Assembly: GCA_030529945.1 (NCBI GenBank)
Contig: JAUMVX010000005.1
Coordinates: 1-64,000 of the forward strand
Direction of reading: 5' to 3'
DNA: 64,000 bases
Source of the DNA: Bacteroidia bacterium
Lineage (GTDB): Bacteria > Bacteroidota > Bacteroidia > Bacteroidales > UBA932
Shown here piece after piece: positions 1-10,779 of this stretch (its first letter is position 1; every line of letters starts with the position of its first letter). The notes beneath the pieces were generated by a model. It was given only the letters and a program-made list of their open reading frames with translations. It was not told the origin of the DNA and did not search any database. A program made the position numbers and the translations under genes.

Positions 1-1793
1 CGGGATGGATGGACACTTTTCTGGATTATCAGCTCGAACATAGCGATCCATCGCTCGACGGAGCTGTCCTCTGCCCCGCCTGTGCTCGTATTCACGGGAG
101 GACAGGCGATGCCGTATTGCCCCTGATGTATCTTGCGGAAAAGACGGGAGACGAAAAATACCTGCGCGGTGCGAAACGCCTGATGGCCTGGATGGAGAAC
201 ATACATTGCCCCGACGGGGCCTGGATGAACGATGTGAATGTGTCTGACTGGAACGGAACCACCGTATTCGCGGCCATCGCCCTATATGAAGCTCTGCACT
301 ACCACGGGCATCTGCTTGACGACTCGACCCGAGTCCATTGGCGGCGGCTTCTGGAAGCCGGGGAGTTTATGATGAATAACCCCTTCATTTATAGCCGGAA
401 ACGGGACGGAATGAGAAATATGAACGTTAACTATTCCGCTTCCGCGACTTATGCCTTATATGCCATCGGCGTTATGTGTGACCGCGAAGACTTCCGGCGG
501 GAAGCCGGAGAGATTGCGGAAGGGCTGAAATCATATTTCACCGAAAACGATGGCTTCCTGTTCGGCGAAGGACCGGACATCACAAGCAAGACCGGAAACG
601 GATGCCGTCCAGTGGACCTTCTGTACAATATCGAAGAATCGCTGCCGAATATGGCTTCTTACGCCGTAATGGCGAAGGACACTGCACTCCTGTCACTTGT
701 GGAACAGTCTATGTCAACCCATCTGGAGTTTATGCTGCCCGACGGCGCCTGGGATAACAGCTGGGGGACGCGGAGTTTCAAATGGACTTATTGGGGAGGA
801 CGGACCAGCGACGGTTTTATGGGAGGCTATTATCTTATGGCTGCCGCCCGGAATCACCCGGAATACTATGAAGCCATACGCCGCAATATCCACCTGCTTA
901 AAGCAGCTACCCATAATGGTCTTCTATATGGAGGAATGCATTATCGCGAGTGCGGCGTTCCGCCGTGCATCCATCACACGTTCGGTCACGCCAAGGCCCT
1001 GACATCTTTTCTGGAACAGCCTCCGGCCGGAACGGCGACACAGTCTCCGGAGACTCTGCCGAGGGACGCGGCATATGGAGTCAGGTTCTTCAAGGACATC
1101 AGGATCTGGCTCATATCCGAAGGGATGTGGTGCGCTACACTGACCGGCAATGACGCTGAATATAAAGTGAAGGGAACTCATCCTATGGGAGGAGCGCTTT
1201 CATTGTTGTGGCACAGGCAGGCCGGACCCGTATTCGCCGCCACGATGAACAGATATCAGCTGATCGAGGCTCCGAATATGCAGAGCGTAACCCGTAAATA
1301 TCTGACAGGAGGGACTCCACGAATAGAAACGTCACAGAATGAAGTCTTGTACAGTAATCTGGATGATTTGGATACGGGCATTTCCTATTCTGAAGAGGAT
1401 GGCATCCATATCTTCGATGTATATACTCATCTGGTCGATATCAATCAGCAACCGCCTTCGGCTGATAATCCGAAGGCGGAGATACGCTATGCCTTTTCGG
1501 AACAGGGCGTGACGATAAACGTCCTCCGCTGCAGTAAGGCAGCTTACCTGATGTTGCCTGTCATTTCATCTCCAGGAGAAAAGCTGTCCGTCGGGAAACG
1601 GGAAATCCGAATTGCAAAGAACAGCGGAACACTGGTACTGTCCTGCGAAAGGGGAAATATCACGGTCTTGCCGACAGACGAGGATGGAAGGATATTCAAC
1701 CCTGTTCCCGGCTTTTCTTTTATACCTCTGAAGATAACGCCTGACAGTCGCACGTCTCAAATCGGAGTCCATATTCACTTCGAGACGGACTGA
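1..1793 (+). CDS. (alpha/alpha)-toroid carbohydrate-active-like protein, 5' partial
   Basis: The reading frame is open to the left edge, so the first visible ATG (position 9) is probably internal and the gene starts outside the window. About 594 residues are visible. The N-terminal 340 residues have repeated helical segments with aromatic and acidic patches, as in (alpha/alpha) toroids (for example GGYYLMAAARNHPEYYEAIR). The last 200 residues look beta-rich, as in the C-terminal sandwich of toroid polysaccharide lyases and some glycoside hydrolases. I do not recognise the exact family; heparinase-like lyase or toroid hydrolase are alternatives. Its stop lies one base from the end of a convergent hybrid two-component sensor, a typical neighbour in polysaccharide-utilisation loci, so a role in glycan breakdown is inferred. 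No signal peptide can be judged because the start is missing. Confidence 0.6.
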   Translation, partial: GWMDTFLDYQLEHSDPSLDGAVLCPACARIHGRTGDAVLPLMYLAEKTGDEKYLRGAKRLMAWMENIHCPDGAWMNDVNVSDWNGTTVFAAIALYEALHYHGHLLDDSTRVHWRRLLEAGEFMMNNPFIYSRKRDGMRNMNVNYSASATYALYAIGVMCDREDFRREAGEIAEGLKSYFTENDGFLFGEGPDITSKTGNGCRPVDLLYNIEESLPNMASYAVMAKDTALLSLVEQSMSTHLEFMLPDGAWDNSWGTRSFKWTYWGGRTSDGFMGGYYLMAAARNHPEYYEAIRRNIHLLKAATHNGLLYGGMHYRECGVPPCIHHTFGHAKALTSFLEQPPAGTATQSPETLPRDAAYGVRFFKDIRIWLISEGMWCATLTGNDAEYKVKGTHPMGGALSLLWHRQAGPVFAATMNRYQLIEAPNMQSVTRKYLTGGTPRIETSQNEVLYSNLDDLDTGISYSEEDGIHIFDVYTHLVDINQQPPSADNPKAEIRYAFSEQGVTINVLRCSKAAYLMLPVISSPGEKLSVGKREIRIAKNSGTLVLSCERGNITVLPTDEDGRIFNPVPGFSFIPLKITPDSRTSQIGVHIHFETD

Positions 1794-1794
1794 G

Positions 1795-4700
1795 TCAATC
1801 CGCACCCTTGCCGTACTCGGTAGGAAGGCAACCGACGTATTTCTTGAAGCGCGAAGCGAAATAAGAAGGGGTGCTGAACCCGACCATATAGCTGACTTCG
1901 GAAACGGTATATTTCCCCTCCTTCAGCAACTGACAGGCTCTGCCGAAGCGAATCTTGTGTATGAAGTCAATCGCCGACTGACCGGTAATCCCCTTTAGTT
2001 TCAGGTGCAGGTTGGAACGGCTCATATTCATCTCTCCGGCAAACTGCTCCGTAGAGAATTCAGAATTGTCGATATTCTGTTCCACCACGGCGATGGCTTT
2101 TCTCAGGAACTCCTCGTCCATAGTATTGCCCGTTATCTTCTCGGGTTCTATCTCCAACGACTTTGAATAACGTTCATACATTCGGTTGCGCGTACGGAGC
2201 ATATTCAGAATCTTGGTTCTCAGGACTTCCATTGAGAACGGTTTGGCGATGTAATCGTCAGCGCCGCCGGACAGCCCCTCTATCTGACATTTCATATCTG
2301 CCTTGGCGCTCAGCATATAAACGGGGATGTGACAAGTGCGCAGATTCTGCTTCACTGACCTGCAGAGTCTGATGCCGTCCATAACAGGCATCATCACATC
2401 AGTTATTATCAGATCCACATCGTTGTCCTTCAAGATATCCAGTGCCTTCTGACCGTTGTCGGCCTCCAGCAGGACGAACAGTCCGGACAGCCCGGAAACA
2501 AGATATCTGCGAAGCTCGGCATTGTCTTCCACTATCAGTATGGTACCGCGCTTGCCGGTCTGTTTTTCACCATCATATTCTTCAGCAGTGTTATCATCTG
2601 AATCTGCGGCATCGACAAATACATCTCCGGCATTGGTAGAATAGACATTGAAGCCGGAGGCGGTGTCGCTGTTTAGACCGACCAGTTCTTCCTGGCTGTA
2701 CACCGACTTGTCCTGCGGCAGATAGACCGTGAAAGTGGAGCCTTTCCCCACTTCGCTCTGCAACGTAATGCGGCCGTGATGCAATTCCACCAGACGTTGT
2801 ACAAGCGAGAGTCCGATGCCGCTTCCTCTGGAGTCGTTGTCTGCACGATAGAAGCGTTCGAAAATGTGTTCCTGTTTGTCCGGCGGAATACCGACTCCCG
2901 TATCTGATACAGCGATTATCAGAAAACCATCCTCCAAATCCAGATTGACGGTGATGCTTCCGCCTGCTTTCGTGTACTTGAACGCATTTGAAAGCAGGTT
3001 GTTCAGAATAAGGTCGAGATAATTCTCGTCAAAGAGAACATTTCTGTCCTGCAGCCCGGTATAGAAATCGTATTTTATCTCTTTTCTTCTCGAAAGGCCT
3101 TCATAGTTCGTATAGATTTCCGACATACGCTTATAGGCATTGGCATAGACGACTCTCAACTCGAATATCCCAAGTTCCGCCCTCCGGAAATCCATCAGCT
3201 GATTGATAAGATGCAGCAGGCGGTTGGCGTTCTGCTGTATGTAGAGCAACTGCTTGTGTTCCCACTGTCCCTTAACCCGGCTAACCAGATCCTGAAGAGG
3301 TGCGATTATCAATGTGAGCGGAGTTCTGAGTTCGTGTGAGATGTTCACGTAAAAACGTATCTTCATCTGGCTTATCTCCTCCTGCTTTTCCTTGTCAAGA
3401 CGCTCTATGCGGATTTCCGTCTGCATATTTCTGCGGATCTGAAGGAAACGGACGATGCCGAACACCATTGAAGCCAAGAGCAGAGCGAAAAGGGAAAAGG
3501 CCCACCACGTACGATACCAGACCGGCAGAACCGTGATATGCAATGTCGCCGGATCGTCATTCCACTTCCCGTCATTGTTCGCCGCCTTTACGCAGAATAT
3601 GTATTCTCCTGCCGGCAGATTGGCATAGGAAACGGGGCTGATGTCATCCTGTCCATACCAGATGTCATCATATCCGGTCAGTCTGTAAGCGAATGTATTG
3701 TGCTTCCCCGATATATAGTTGGAGACGACGAAGGATATGGCGAATGAATTCTGTGACGGTGACAGCGTAATGCGGTCGACACCGGTTATGCATTCATCCA
3801 GTATGCCCGTCCCGTCTTCCGGCAACACCTCCCTGTTATGTACCGACAGCTTAGTGATAGTCGGTTTAGGTGTGAACGGGTTATCCAGCAATGTTTCCGG
3901 ACGGAAAGATGTGATACCGCCAATCCCGCCGAACAGCATATATCCGTCATCTTTTCTGCAGAAAGAACCGGCATTGAACTGATTGCCCTGCAGACCGTCC
4001 ATAACCGTGAAGTTGCGGGACTGTCCGCTTTCAATGCTGAAACAGCTCAGTCCCTGATTCGTGCTGACCCACAACCTTCCGTAGGCATCCTCTAGAATAC
4101 CGTAAATTATATTGCTAGGAAGGCCGTCCGAGACTGTATATTGTATGGTTCCATCGTCCTTTCCGCTCAAGGCGAACAGACCGTTGTGAGTCCCGGCCAG
4201 AATGGATCCCGAGCTTGTCTCGTAGAAACAGCTGATGAATGTCTGCTTAAGCTCGGACGGTATCTTGAAATCCATATTAGGCTGAAGCGAATCCCCCTTC
4301 TGGTCAAATATGGAGAGTCCCTTTTCACCTCCCGTCCATATCCGTCCGCCGGAATCCCTGAACAGGAGACGGTTGCACCGCTTCAAGCTCTGTCCGTCCA
4401 TATTCCGGTCCACGAAGCTGAAAGAACGGCTTTTCTTGTCGAAATGGAGCAGATATTCGAGCGATGCCACCCACAGCCCGTCATTCCCGTCCGGAATGAT
4501 GGAGTATATGTTATTTGTCGGGGACTTGCGGTTATGAAGGTTATAGTACTCGACATTGCCTGTTTTACGGTCCAGCACCATCATACCGCCGGAATGCGCA
4601 CCCACATACACCTTATCCCCAGCCTCATCCACATAGATGGTCTTGATATCTTTGAACGGCTCCTCGGGGTCGTCGGTTTTTTTCAGATAGCCCTTATATG

Positions 4701-5853
4701 TCCGGGAAACGTTGTCGTAGTAATTCAGGCCTCCGTCACTCGTGCCGATCCACAGATTCTGGCGAGCATCGGCGACGATGCAGCTGACCACATTGTTGCT
4801 CAAGGAGTTGTAAAACGGTATGTGCTGTATGTGCTGAAAACGGTTGCAAAGAGGATGGTAGTAGTTCAGCCCACCCCAGTATGTTCCAAGCCACATTCCT
4901 CCCTGAGAATCCATAAAAATGCTCCGGACGGAATTCTGCGAAAGACTTCCTTCCTTGAGTTCCGAACTGCTGACCGAAAGAAAACTGTCCGTTCCCTCCG
5001 TGCGGATGTTCACGCCGCCATAAGTTCCCACCCACAGGCGGTTCTCGGAATCGAGAGCCAAAGAACGCACATAGTTGGAATTCAAGCCGGACTGTCCGTC
5101 ACCGTATCTGTAGTTTTTGAGTTCTTTCGTCTTCAGATCGAACATATACAGTCCGCTGCCTTCCGTAGCTATCCATAACTTATGGAACGGCTGGCACAGA
5201 ATAGCCTGTACTTTACTGTCCGTCGGGAGAGTCACCAGCTTTTCCAGATTTCCGTCACGCAGTCCATAATCATAGACGGCATCTTCCGTGCCGATATAGA
5301 CCCTGCCGTCGTGCCGGACCAGTGCAGACGGATACAATCCGTGAACGGCCGCAGACAAGGTATCCGAAAGGAACCTCCCGCCGCTTACATCGAAAAGGAG
5401 AATCCCTTCCTTAGTGCCGAGCATCAGCAGATTCTTTTCTATCGGGACAATACAGTTCACCGCGACACCCTGGTCGTTTTTCCTGTAACAAAAGTTCGAG
5501 AATCTGTCCTTTTTATGATCATAAAGCGACAGTCCCTCACGGGTTCCTATCCAGACTCTGTCGGAATCGTCCACGGTAATGCAGGTGGACATATCACTGG
5601 CTATGCTGTAGGGATCTTCATAACGGTGGCGATAGACGGTGAAGTTATAGCCGTCATATCTGTTCACCCCGTCATACGTGGCGAACCACATATATCCCTC
5701 CCTATCCTGATTTACGGCGAATACGGTACTGTGCGACAGCCCGTCCTCCAGACCGATGTGAGTGAAACGGATTTCATCAGTAAAAGCGGCATCAAGAACG
5801 AAAGGGAACAATAAAAACCCCCATATCACTGACAAATATCTAAACGTCTTCAT
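1795..5853 (-). CDS. Hybrid two-component system sensor/regulator (HTCS)
   Basis: One-protein sensor kinase and transcription factor of 1,352 residues, starting at the ATG before a signal-like segment (MKTFRYLSVIWGFLLFPFV); an upstream in-frame ATG at 5898 is less likely. In order: about 14 periplasmic regulator-propeller repeats (roughly 30-690), a Y_Y_Y domain (700-777), a membrane helix (783-803), HisKA with NISHELRTP (His near 840), HATPase with DTGVGIP and GSGIGLSL (930-1045), a receiver domain with DVMMPVMDG (Asp near 1152), and a C-terminal AraC-type helix-turn-helix (1265-1350). This is the classic Bacteroidales HTCS that binds an oligosaccharide in the periplasm and activates its own polysaccharide-utilisation locus. 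The neighbouring toroid protein fits such a locus, most of which would lie upstream of the window. The sensed glycan cannot be told from sequence. Confidence 0.95.
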   Translation of the reverse strand: MKTFRYLSVIWGFLLFPFVLDAAFTDEIRFTHIGLEDGLSHSTVFAVNQDREGYMWFATYDGVNRYDGYNFTVYRHRYEDPYSIASDMSTCITVDDSDRVWIGTREGLSLYDHKKDRFSNFCYRKNDQGVAVNCIVPIEKNLLMLGTKEGILLFDVSGGRFLSDTLSAAVHGLYPSALVRHDGRVYIGTEDAVYDYGLRDGNLEKLVTLPTDSKVQAILCQPFHKLWIATEGSGLYMFDLKTKELKNYRYGDGQSGLNSNYVRSLALDSENRLWVGTYGGVNIRTEGTDSFLSVSSSELKEGSLSQNSVRSIFMDSQGGMWLGTYWGGLNYYHPLCNRFQHIQHIPFYNSLSNNVVSCIVADARQNLWIGTSDGGLNYYDNVSRTYKGYLKKTDDPEEPFKDIKTIYVDEAGDKVYVGAHSGGMMVLDRKTGNVEYYNLHNRKSPTNNIYSIIPDGNDGLWVASLEYLLHFDKKSRSFSFVDRNMDGQSLKRCNRLLFRDSGGRIWTGGEKGLSIFDQKGDSLQPNMDFKIPSELKQTFISCFYETSSGSILAGTHNGLFALSGKDDGTIQYTVSDGLPSNIIYGILEDAYGRLWVSTNQGLSCFSIESGQSRNFTVMDGLQGNQFNAGSFCRKDDGYMLFGGIGGITSFRPETLLDNPFTPKPTITKLSVHNREVLPEDGTGILDECITGVDRITLSPSQNSFAISFVVSNYISGKHNTFAYRLTGYDDIWYGQDDISPVSYANLPAGEYIFCVKAANNDGKWNDDPATLHITVLPVWYRTWWAFSLFALLLASMVFGIVRFLQIRRNMQTEIRIERLDKEKQEEISQMKIRFYVNISHELRTPLTLIIAPLQDLVSRVKGQWEHKQLLYIQQNANRLLHLINQLMDFRRAELGIFELRVVYANAYKRMSEIYTNYEGLSRRKEIKYDFYTGLQDRNVLFDENYLDLILNNLLSNAFKYTKAGGSITVNLDLEDGFLIIAVSDTGVGIPPDKQEHIFERFYRADNDSRGSGIGLSLVQRLVELHHGRITLQSEVGKGSTFTVYLPQDKSVYSQEELVGLNSDTASGFNVYSTNAGDVFVDAADSDDNTAEEYDGEKQTGKRGTILIVEDNAELRRYLVSGLSGLFVLLEADNGQKALDILKDNDVDLIITDVMMPVMDGIRLCRSVKQNLRTCHIPVYMLSAKADMKCQIEGLSGGADDYIAKPFSMEVLRTKILNMLRTRNRMYERYSKSLEIEPEKITGNTMDEEFLRKAIAVVEQNIDNSEFSTEQFAGEMNMSRSNLHLKLKGITGQSAIDFIHKIRFGRACQLLKEGKYTVSEVSYMVGFSTPSYFASRFKKYVGCLPTEYGKGAD

Positions 5854-5911
5854 ACAGTTCTTCAGTAAAACGCAGCCGGCAGAGAATGCGTGCAGCAAAG
5901 CTCACGGCACG

Positions 5912-5919
5912 CAAATATA
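5912..5919 (-). promoter_or_regulatory. -7 box of the HTCS gene
   Basis: Read on the minus strand this is TATATTTG, matching the Bacteroidota -7 consensus TAnnTTTG, 59 bases upstream of the chosen start. A clear -33 TTTG at normal spacing is not seen. Confidence 0.45.
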
Positions 5920-5968
5920 AGCATTTTGCAAATCACGTGTACACCCTGTAGCCGCAGCTACACCCGGC

Positions 5969-7342
5969 CTACGACGAAAGGCGGATGATGTCCTCCGGAA
6001 GGAGGGCGTTTCCGGTGTCCGCGTCAGGACGGGTTTTCAGGAACAGCACAGGAACGACGGTGTGATTCCGTGCAAACGGCAGCAGTCTTGCCCTCCCGAG
6101 AAGTTTCTCCGTCAGATGCGCCCCATTTTCCCGGGATGTCCACTTGCATTCCCCGACCAGCAGATATTTTCTGTCCAGAGATTCCGCCACCACATCGAAC
6201 TCCATACGGACGGGTTTACCCTCTTCCGTCATAACCTGCCCCCACCAGCGCCTCGCACTGCCGTACAGCACTCCGTCTATAAGGTTTCCGCTTACGGCAT
6301 CCCTGCAGATTCTCTCCCAGCCCATACTTACATATTCCTGAAAATGTTCATCAAGAGCATTTTCCAGCGGCAGCTTCCTGCCCAGTTCTATGAAAGAACG
6401 GTTCGGCACCACGAAATGATAATAGAATGACAGGAACGGGTCTGCAATTCCATACAGGCTCTTTTTCGAGTTTTTCTCCTCCGAACCGAAAGGGACCTCC
6501 CTGTACAGAAAACCCAGTTCGATAAGCTTTTTCAGCGGACGTGAAAGATTCGTCGCCGGATCATTGCAACGTGCGGCAATCTCTGACAGCCGGTTGGCTC
6601 CGGCACCGACATAGGACATTATGGTCGAGGTCTTGACCACATCCTTCACATCATCCTGAAAAAGTTTCAGAGGCTCTTCATAAAGTGCACCATCCGCTGA
6701 CAGGACATTATGCCACAGAGCTTCACGCAGTCCCCCCTTCCCCTCTCTCAATTCCCAATATCTCGGCACGCCGCCCCAGACTGAATATTCCTCAATGGCC
6801 TTTTCAGCCTCAATACCCAATGCTTCCGTAATATATGGGAGACGAAGCGGAGAGAGCTTCATCAGTTCATCCGCCCGACCGTACAACGGCGAGGAGGAAT
6901 CCAGAAACATACCGTACATCATATTCTGCGCCGAGCCGCAAACCACAAGATTGAAGTTCAGGCACTTTTCATCCAGAAGCTTCTGAAGGACGGACGGGAG
7001 TTCCGCAGACTGCTCCACGATGTACGGCAGTTCATCCAGACATAGGGTGAAGCGGGTCTGCGTACGGTAATTGAGAGCACGGAAAAGCGTCTCCCAGTCC
7101 GGATACTCCGGCTTGTCAAACTCAGGAAATTTCTGCGCTATCGTTTTCGCAAGCAGACTTCTCTGATGCCCAGGTTCAGAACGGTCTGCAAGATAATAGA
7201 CATCGTCCTCTGTCAGACATCTTTTAATCAATGTCGATTTCCCGAGCCGCCTGCGGCCGTACACCACGACAAATGAGGTCTTTTCCCCATCAAGAGCCCG
7301 CTGAAAGCGCGACATTTCCTCTTTTCTGTCAACGAATTCCAT
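5969..7342 (-). CDS. AAA+ ATPase with DUF234-type C-terminal domain
   Basis: 457 residues. The N-terminus has a Walker A motif GRRRLGKST (29-37) and a Walker B-like CLDELPYI near residue 120. A winged-helix-like middle (SEIAARCNDPATNLSRPLKKL) is followed by a C-terminal region with a nuclease-like FDVVAES...GECKW pattern, where the spaced D and E-x-K resemble the restriction-endonuclease fold. This is the architecture of the archaeal-type ATPase/DUF234 family common in Bacteroidales, whose function is not established. It stands alone, with no partner toxin or nuclease beside it. Mobile-element association is often suspected for this family, but nothing mobile is visible here. The family assignment is firm; the role is unknown. 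Confidence 0.85.
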   Translation of the reverse strand: MEFVDRKEEMSRFQRALDGEKTSFVVVYGRRRLGKSTLIKRCLTEDDVYYLADRSEPGHQRSLLAKTIAQKFPEFDKPEYPDWETLFRALNYRTQTRFTLCLDELPYIVEQSAELPSVLQKLLDEKCLNFNLVVCGSAQNMMYGMFLDSSSPLYGRADELMKLSPLRLPYITEALGIEAEKAIEEYSVWGGVPRYWELREGKGGLREALWHNVLSADGALYEEPLKLFQDDVKDVVKTSTIMSYVGAGANRLSEIAARCNDPATNLSRPLKKLIELGFLYREVPFGSEEKNSKKSLYGIADPFLSFYYHFVVPNRSFIELGRKLPLENALDEHFQEYVSMGWERICRDAVSGNLIDGVLYGSARRWWGQVMTEEGKPVRMEFDVVAESLDRKYLLVGECKWTSRENGAHLTEKLLGRARLLPFARNHTVVPVLFLKTRPDADTGNALLPEDIIRLSS

Positions 7343-7420
7343 TTCCCATAAAAATTATGCACTGCAAACATAATGTTTTCAGTGCATAATTCCAAATATG
7401 TCTCCCGCGACGCGAATCCC

Positions 7421-7855
7421 CTACCGCTTGGACTTGAAATAGTCGCTCATCAGGGCGGAGGCCTCCTGCTCCATCACAGCGGAAGTGACGGCGGTCTTGG
7501 GATGCAGCAGAGATGGCGAGTAGAGGCTGTAGCCCCGTCTGGGATCGGAAGCACCATAAACGATGCGTCCGATCTGCGCCCAGCAGAGGGCCGCTGCGCA
7601 CATAGGACAGGGTTCCACCGTGACATATAAAGTGCAGTCCGCAAGCCTTTTGCCCCCGAGAGCCTCCGTAGCGGAAGTGATCGCTATCATCTCGGCGTGG
7701 GCCGTGGGGTCATTCAGCTTCTCGCACATATTGTGCCCCCGGGCGATGATTCTGCCCCCACAGGCGATGACCGCCCCCACGGGGACCTCATCCTCCGCGT
7801 AAGCCTGCCGCGCCTCTTTCAGCGCCTCAGTCATAAACCGCTGATCCTCCTCCAT
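7421..7855 (-). CDS. tadA: tRNA-specific adenosine deaminase
   Basis: 144 residues, the usual TadA length. It deaminates adenosine 34 of tRNA-Arg(ACG) to inosine. The zinc and catalytic motifs are present: H53-A-E55 in TAHAEMIAI, and C83/C86 in EPCPMCAAAL. The N-terminal EDQRFMTEALKEARQAY matches the family. It lies 18 bases downstream of infB in the same direction and may be cotranscribed with the translation genes rimP-nusA-infB. Guanine or cytosine deaminases share the fold, but the PCPMC context and overall sequence favour TadA. Confidence 0.93.
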   Translation of the reverse strand: MEEDQRFMTEALKEARQAYAEDEVPVGAVIACGGRIIARGHNMCEKLNDPTAHAEMIAITSATEALGGKRLADCTLYVTVEPCPMCAAALCWAQIGRIVYGASDPRRGYSLYSPSLLHPKTAVTSAVMEQEASALMSDYFKSKR

Positions 7856-7873
7856 AAGCCGCCGGGGAAGCTA

Positions 7874-10759
7874 CTACAGCGTGCGCTTTATCTCCACGAT
7901 CTGGAAGGCTTCGATGATGTCGCCGTCCTTTATGTCGTTGTAGCCGGCGATGCTCATACCGCACTCGCGGCCCGCAGGCACTTCCTTGGCGGCATCCTTG
8001 CCAATCTGCAGAGAACCGAGCTCTCCGGTATAGATCACGATGCCGTCGCGGATCAGGCGGACTTTCGCCTTCTGGGTCATCTTGCCGTCCTTCACCATAC
8101 AGCCGGCGATGGTGCCCACCTTGCTGATGCGGAAGGTCTGCTTGACCTCGGCGGTGGCGGTAACCTCCTCCTTCTTCTCCGGCTCGAGCATACCTTCGAT
8201 ACCGTCCTTGATTTCATTGATACAGTCGTAGATGACGGAGTAGAGACGTATCTCGATGCCCTCGCGGTCGGCGGCCTTGCGCGCCTCCACGGACGGACGA
8301 ACCTGGAATCCCACTATCACGGCATCCGAAGCCTCGGCCAGCAGGATGTCCGACTCGGAGATGGCTCCCACAGCCTTGTGGATGACATTCACCTTAACCT
8401 CCTCGGTAGAAAGCTTGATGAGCGAATCGGAGAGAGCCTCCACCGAACCGTCCACATCACCCTTGACGATGACATTCAGCTCCTTGAAGCTGCCCAGCGC
8501 GATGCGGCGGCCGATCTCCTCGAGCGTGACGTGCGTCTGAGTCTTGATGCCCTGGATGCGGAGCAGCTGCTCACGCTTGTTCGCAATGGACTTGGCCTCC
8601 TTCTCGTCGGCCAATACGTTGAATTTCTCGCCTGCCGACGGAGCTCCGTTCAGACCGAGCACCGATACCGGGGTCGAAGGACCCGCCTCGCTGACTTTCT
8701 GTCCGCGCTCGTTGAACATCGACTTCACCTTGCCGTAGAAACTGCCGCTGAGCATCACGTCGCCCACGCGGAGCGTTCCGTTCTGCACGAGGATGGTGGC
8801 CAGATATCCGCGGCCCTTGTCGAGCGAGGACTCGATCACGGCTCCCTGCGCCATACGGTTCGGGTTCGCCTTGAGTTCGAGAAGGTCGGTTTCGAGCAGA
8901 ACCTTCTCGAGAAGCTTGTCCACATTCAGACCCTTCTTCGCGGAGATTTCCTGGCACTGGTATTTTCCTCCCCAATCCTCCACGAGAATGTTCATTTCCG
9001 ACAGCTGTCGGCGGATGGTGTCCGGGTTTGCGCCCGGCTTGTCTATCTTGTTTATGGCGAATACCATAGGAACGCCGGCGGCCTGCGCGTGATTAATGGC
9101 CTCCACGGTCTGCGGCATCACGGCGTCGTCGGCCGCGATGATGATGATCGCAAGGTCTGTCATCTGCGCTCCTCGGGCACGCATAGCGGTGAAAGCCTCG
9201 TGTCCCGGGGTATCCAGAAAGGTGATGTGCCGCCCGTCATCGAGGGTGACGCTGTACGCGCCGATGTGCTGGGTGATGCCTCCCGCTTCACCGGCGATGA
9301 CATTCGACTTTCTGATGTAGTCGAGCAGCGAAGTCTTGCCGTGGTCCACGTGACCCATCACGGTGATGACCGGAGGACGCGGAACGAGATCCTCTTCGGA
9401 ATCCGGAGCATCGCCGTTAATCTCTTCAGTAAGCTCGGCCGTTACGAATTCCACCTTGTAGCCGAACTCCTCGGCCACGAGCACGAGGGTCTCTGCATCG
9501 AGCCTCTGGTTTATGGATACCATCAGACCCAGACTCATACAGGCCCCGATGACCTTGACCACAGGAGTGTTCATAAGGGTGGCCAGATCGTTCACGGTTA
9601 CGAACTCGGTGAGCTTGAGCACCTTCTTCTCCTCGGCCTCGTGCTCCATCTCCTGGATGGTACGCTGGGCGGCGAGTTCACGCTTCTCCTTGCGGTACTT
9701 GGCTCCGAAATTATTCTTCTTGTTGTCGTTCATCCGGGCGTAGGTCTCCTTGACCTGCTTCTGGATCTGCTTCTGCATCTCCTCCTGCTCGGCCTCGGTC
9801 ATAGCCGGCTTGAAACGGTCGCCGCCGTTCTTCTTGCCCCGGTTCCTGTCCTTGCGGCCGCCGCCCTGACCCTGATTCTGCTGGGCGCCCCCGTTCTTGG
9901 CGGCTCCGTCCCGGTTCTTCTTAGGGCTCTGGTCCACGGTGACCTTGTTCACATCCACTTTCTGGGTGCCTTTGTTTATGCGCTCGCGCTTTTTAGGCTT
10001 CTTGGCGAACTGGCTGAGATCGATTTTTCCCACGACCTTGAAGCCCGGAACCTCGGAGGCGGAAGAGGCCGGAGCGGACTGGGACGCGGCCTCCGGCTGC
10101 GGCGCAGGTTCCGGCAGAGCGGCTTCGGAGGTCTTTTCCTCCTGCTGCGGAGCGGAAACGGTTTCAGGCTCCGGTGCGGAAGGAGAGGCTGCCGCAGGGG
10201 TTTCGACGGCTGCTGTTTTCTCCTCTATCTGCACCGGCTCCGGCTCTGAAGGGGCCGGCGTTTCGCCGGCAGGGGTATCATTGGCCGGAACGGCCTCAGA
10301 CTCTTTCTCCGCTTTCTCTGGTTCTTTTTCCCGCTGCACCGGGGCAGGCTCAGGCTGTTCAGGCTCCTTCACGGACTCCGCTTCCTTCACAGGCTCAGCT
10401 TTTTCTTCCGCACGAGGCTGAGACGGCTCGGCCGGCTTCACTTTTATGCCGGTGAGGGTGTTCGTGCGGATGATGGTCTCAGGCTCCGGTTCGTCATCGT
10501 CAGACTCGGACCTGTCCTGGCGCTTCCTGCCCGCCTTTTCGAGAATGTCGGCGAGCTTGATGTCCTCCTTCTCGGCCGCCTCGCGCATAGCGCGGTCCTT
10601 CGCGAACTGGCGGTCCAGCGCCGGAAGATATTCGTCAGAGACCTTGGCGTTAGGATTGCCCTCCTCGACTTCGGCGCCTTGCTTCTTCAGGAAATCCACC
10701 AGGATGTCGAGTCCTATGTTATATTTTTTTATCAGTTTATTAATTCTGATTTCTGCCAT
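7874..10759 (-). CDS. infB: Translation initiation factor IF-2
   Basis: 961 residues. An N-terminal IF2_N helix bundle ([20 protein letters not shown]) is followed by a long low-complexity linker rich in Pro, Glu and Ala (about 90-230) and a basic Asn/Gly/Lys stretch, then a second IF2_N-like segment. The GTPase domain carries [26 protein letters not shown] and AINKIDKPG; domains II-IV complete the protein. It brings initiator fMet-tRNA to the 30S subunit and promotes subunit joining. It sits 20 bases after nusA in the conserved order rimP-nusA-infB. The expanded acidic/proline linker is common in Bacteroidota IF-2 and creates a very long shadow reading frame on the opposite strand. Confidence 0.98.
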   Translation of the reverse strand: MAEIRINKLIKKYNIGLDILVDFLKKQGAEVEEGNPNAKVSDEYLPALDRQFAKDRAMREAAEKEDIKLADILEKAGRKRQDRSESDDDEPEPETIIRTNTLTGIKVKPAEPSQPRAEEKAEPVKEAESVKEPEQPEPAPVQREKEPEKAEKESEAVPANDTPAGETPAPSEPEPVQIEEKTAAVETPAAASPSAPEPETVSAPQQEEKTSEAALPEPAPQPEAASQSAPASSASEVPGFKVVGKIDLSQFAKKPKKRERINKGTQKVDVNKVTVDQSPKKNRDGAAKNGGAQQNQGQGGGRKDRNRGKKNGGDRFKPAMTEAEQEEMQKQIQKQVKETYARMNDNKKNNFGAKYRKEKRELAAQRTIQEMEHEAEEKKVLKLTEFVTVNDLATLMNTPVVKVIGACMSLGLMVSINQRLDAETLVLVAEEFGYKVEFVTAELTEEINGDAPDSEEDLVPRPPVITVMGHVDHGKTSLLDYIRKSNVIAGEAGGITQHIGAYSVTLDDGRHITFLDTPGHEAFTAMRARGAQMTDLAIIIIAADDAVMPQTVEAINHAQAAGVPMVFAINKIDKPGANPDTIRRQLSEMNILVEDWGGKYQCQEISAKKGLNVDKLLEKVLLETDLLELKANPNRMAQGAVIESSLDKGRGYLATILVQNGTLRVGDVMLSGSFYGKVKSMFNERGQKVSEAGPSTPVSVLGLNGAPSAGEKFNVLADEKEAKSIANKREQLLRIQGIKTQTHVTLEEIGRRIALGSFKELNVIVKGDVDGSVEALSDSLIKLSTEEVKVNVIHKAVGAISESDILLAEASDAVIVGFQVRPSVEARKAADREGIEIRLYSVIYDCINEIKDGIEGMLEPEKKEEVTATAEVKQTFRISKVGTIAGCMVKDGKMTQKAKVRLIRDGIVIYTGELGSLQIGKDAAKEVPAGRECGMSIAGYNDIKDGDIIEAFQIVEIKRTL

Positions 10760-10779
10760 ATCAACCCCTTTTATAATTA

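Noticed and set aside
7697..10249. 850-codon open frame opposite infB
   Set aside because: Antisense shadow of the GC-rich, Glu/Lys/Pro-rich infB linker; composition and His/Leu-rich translation lack any family features.
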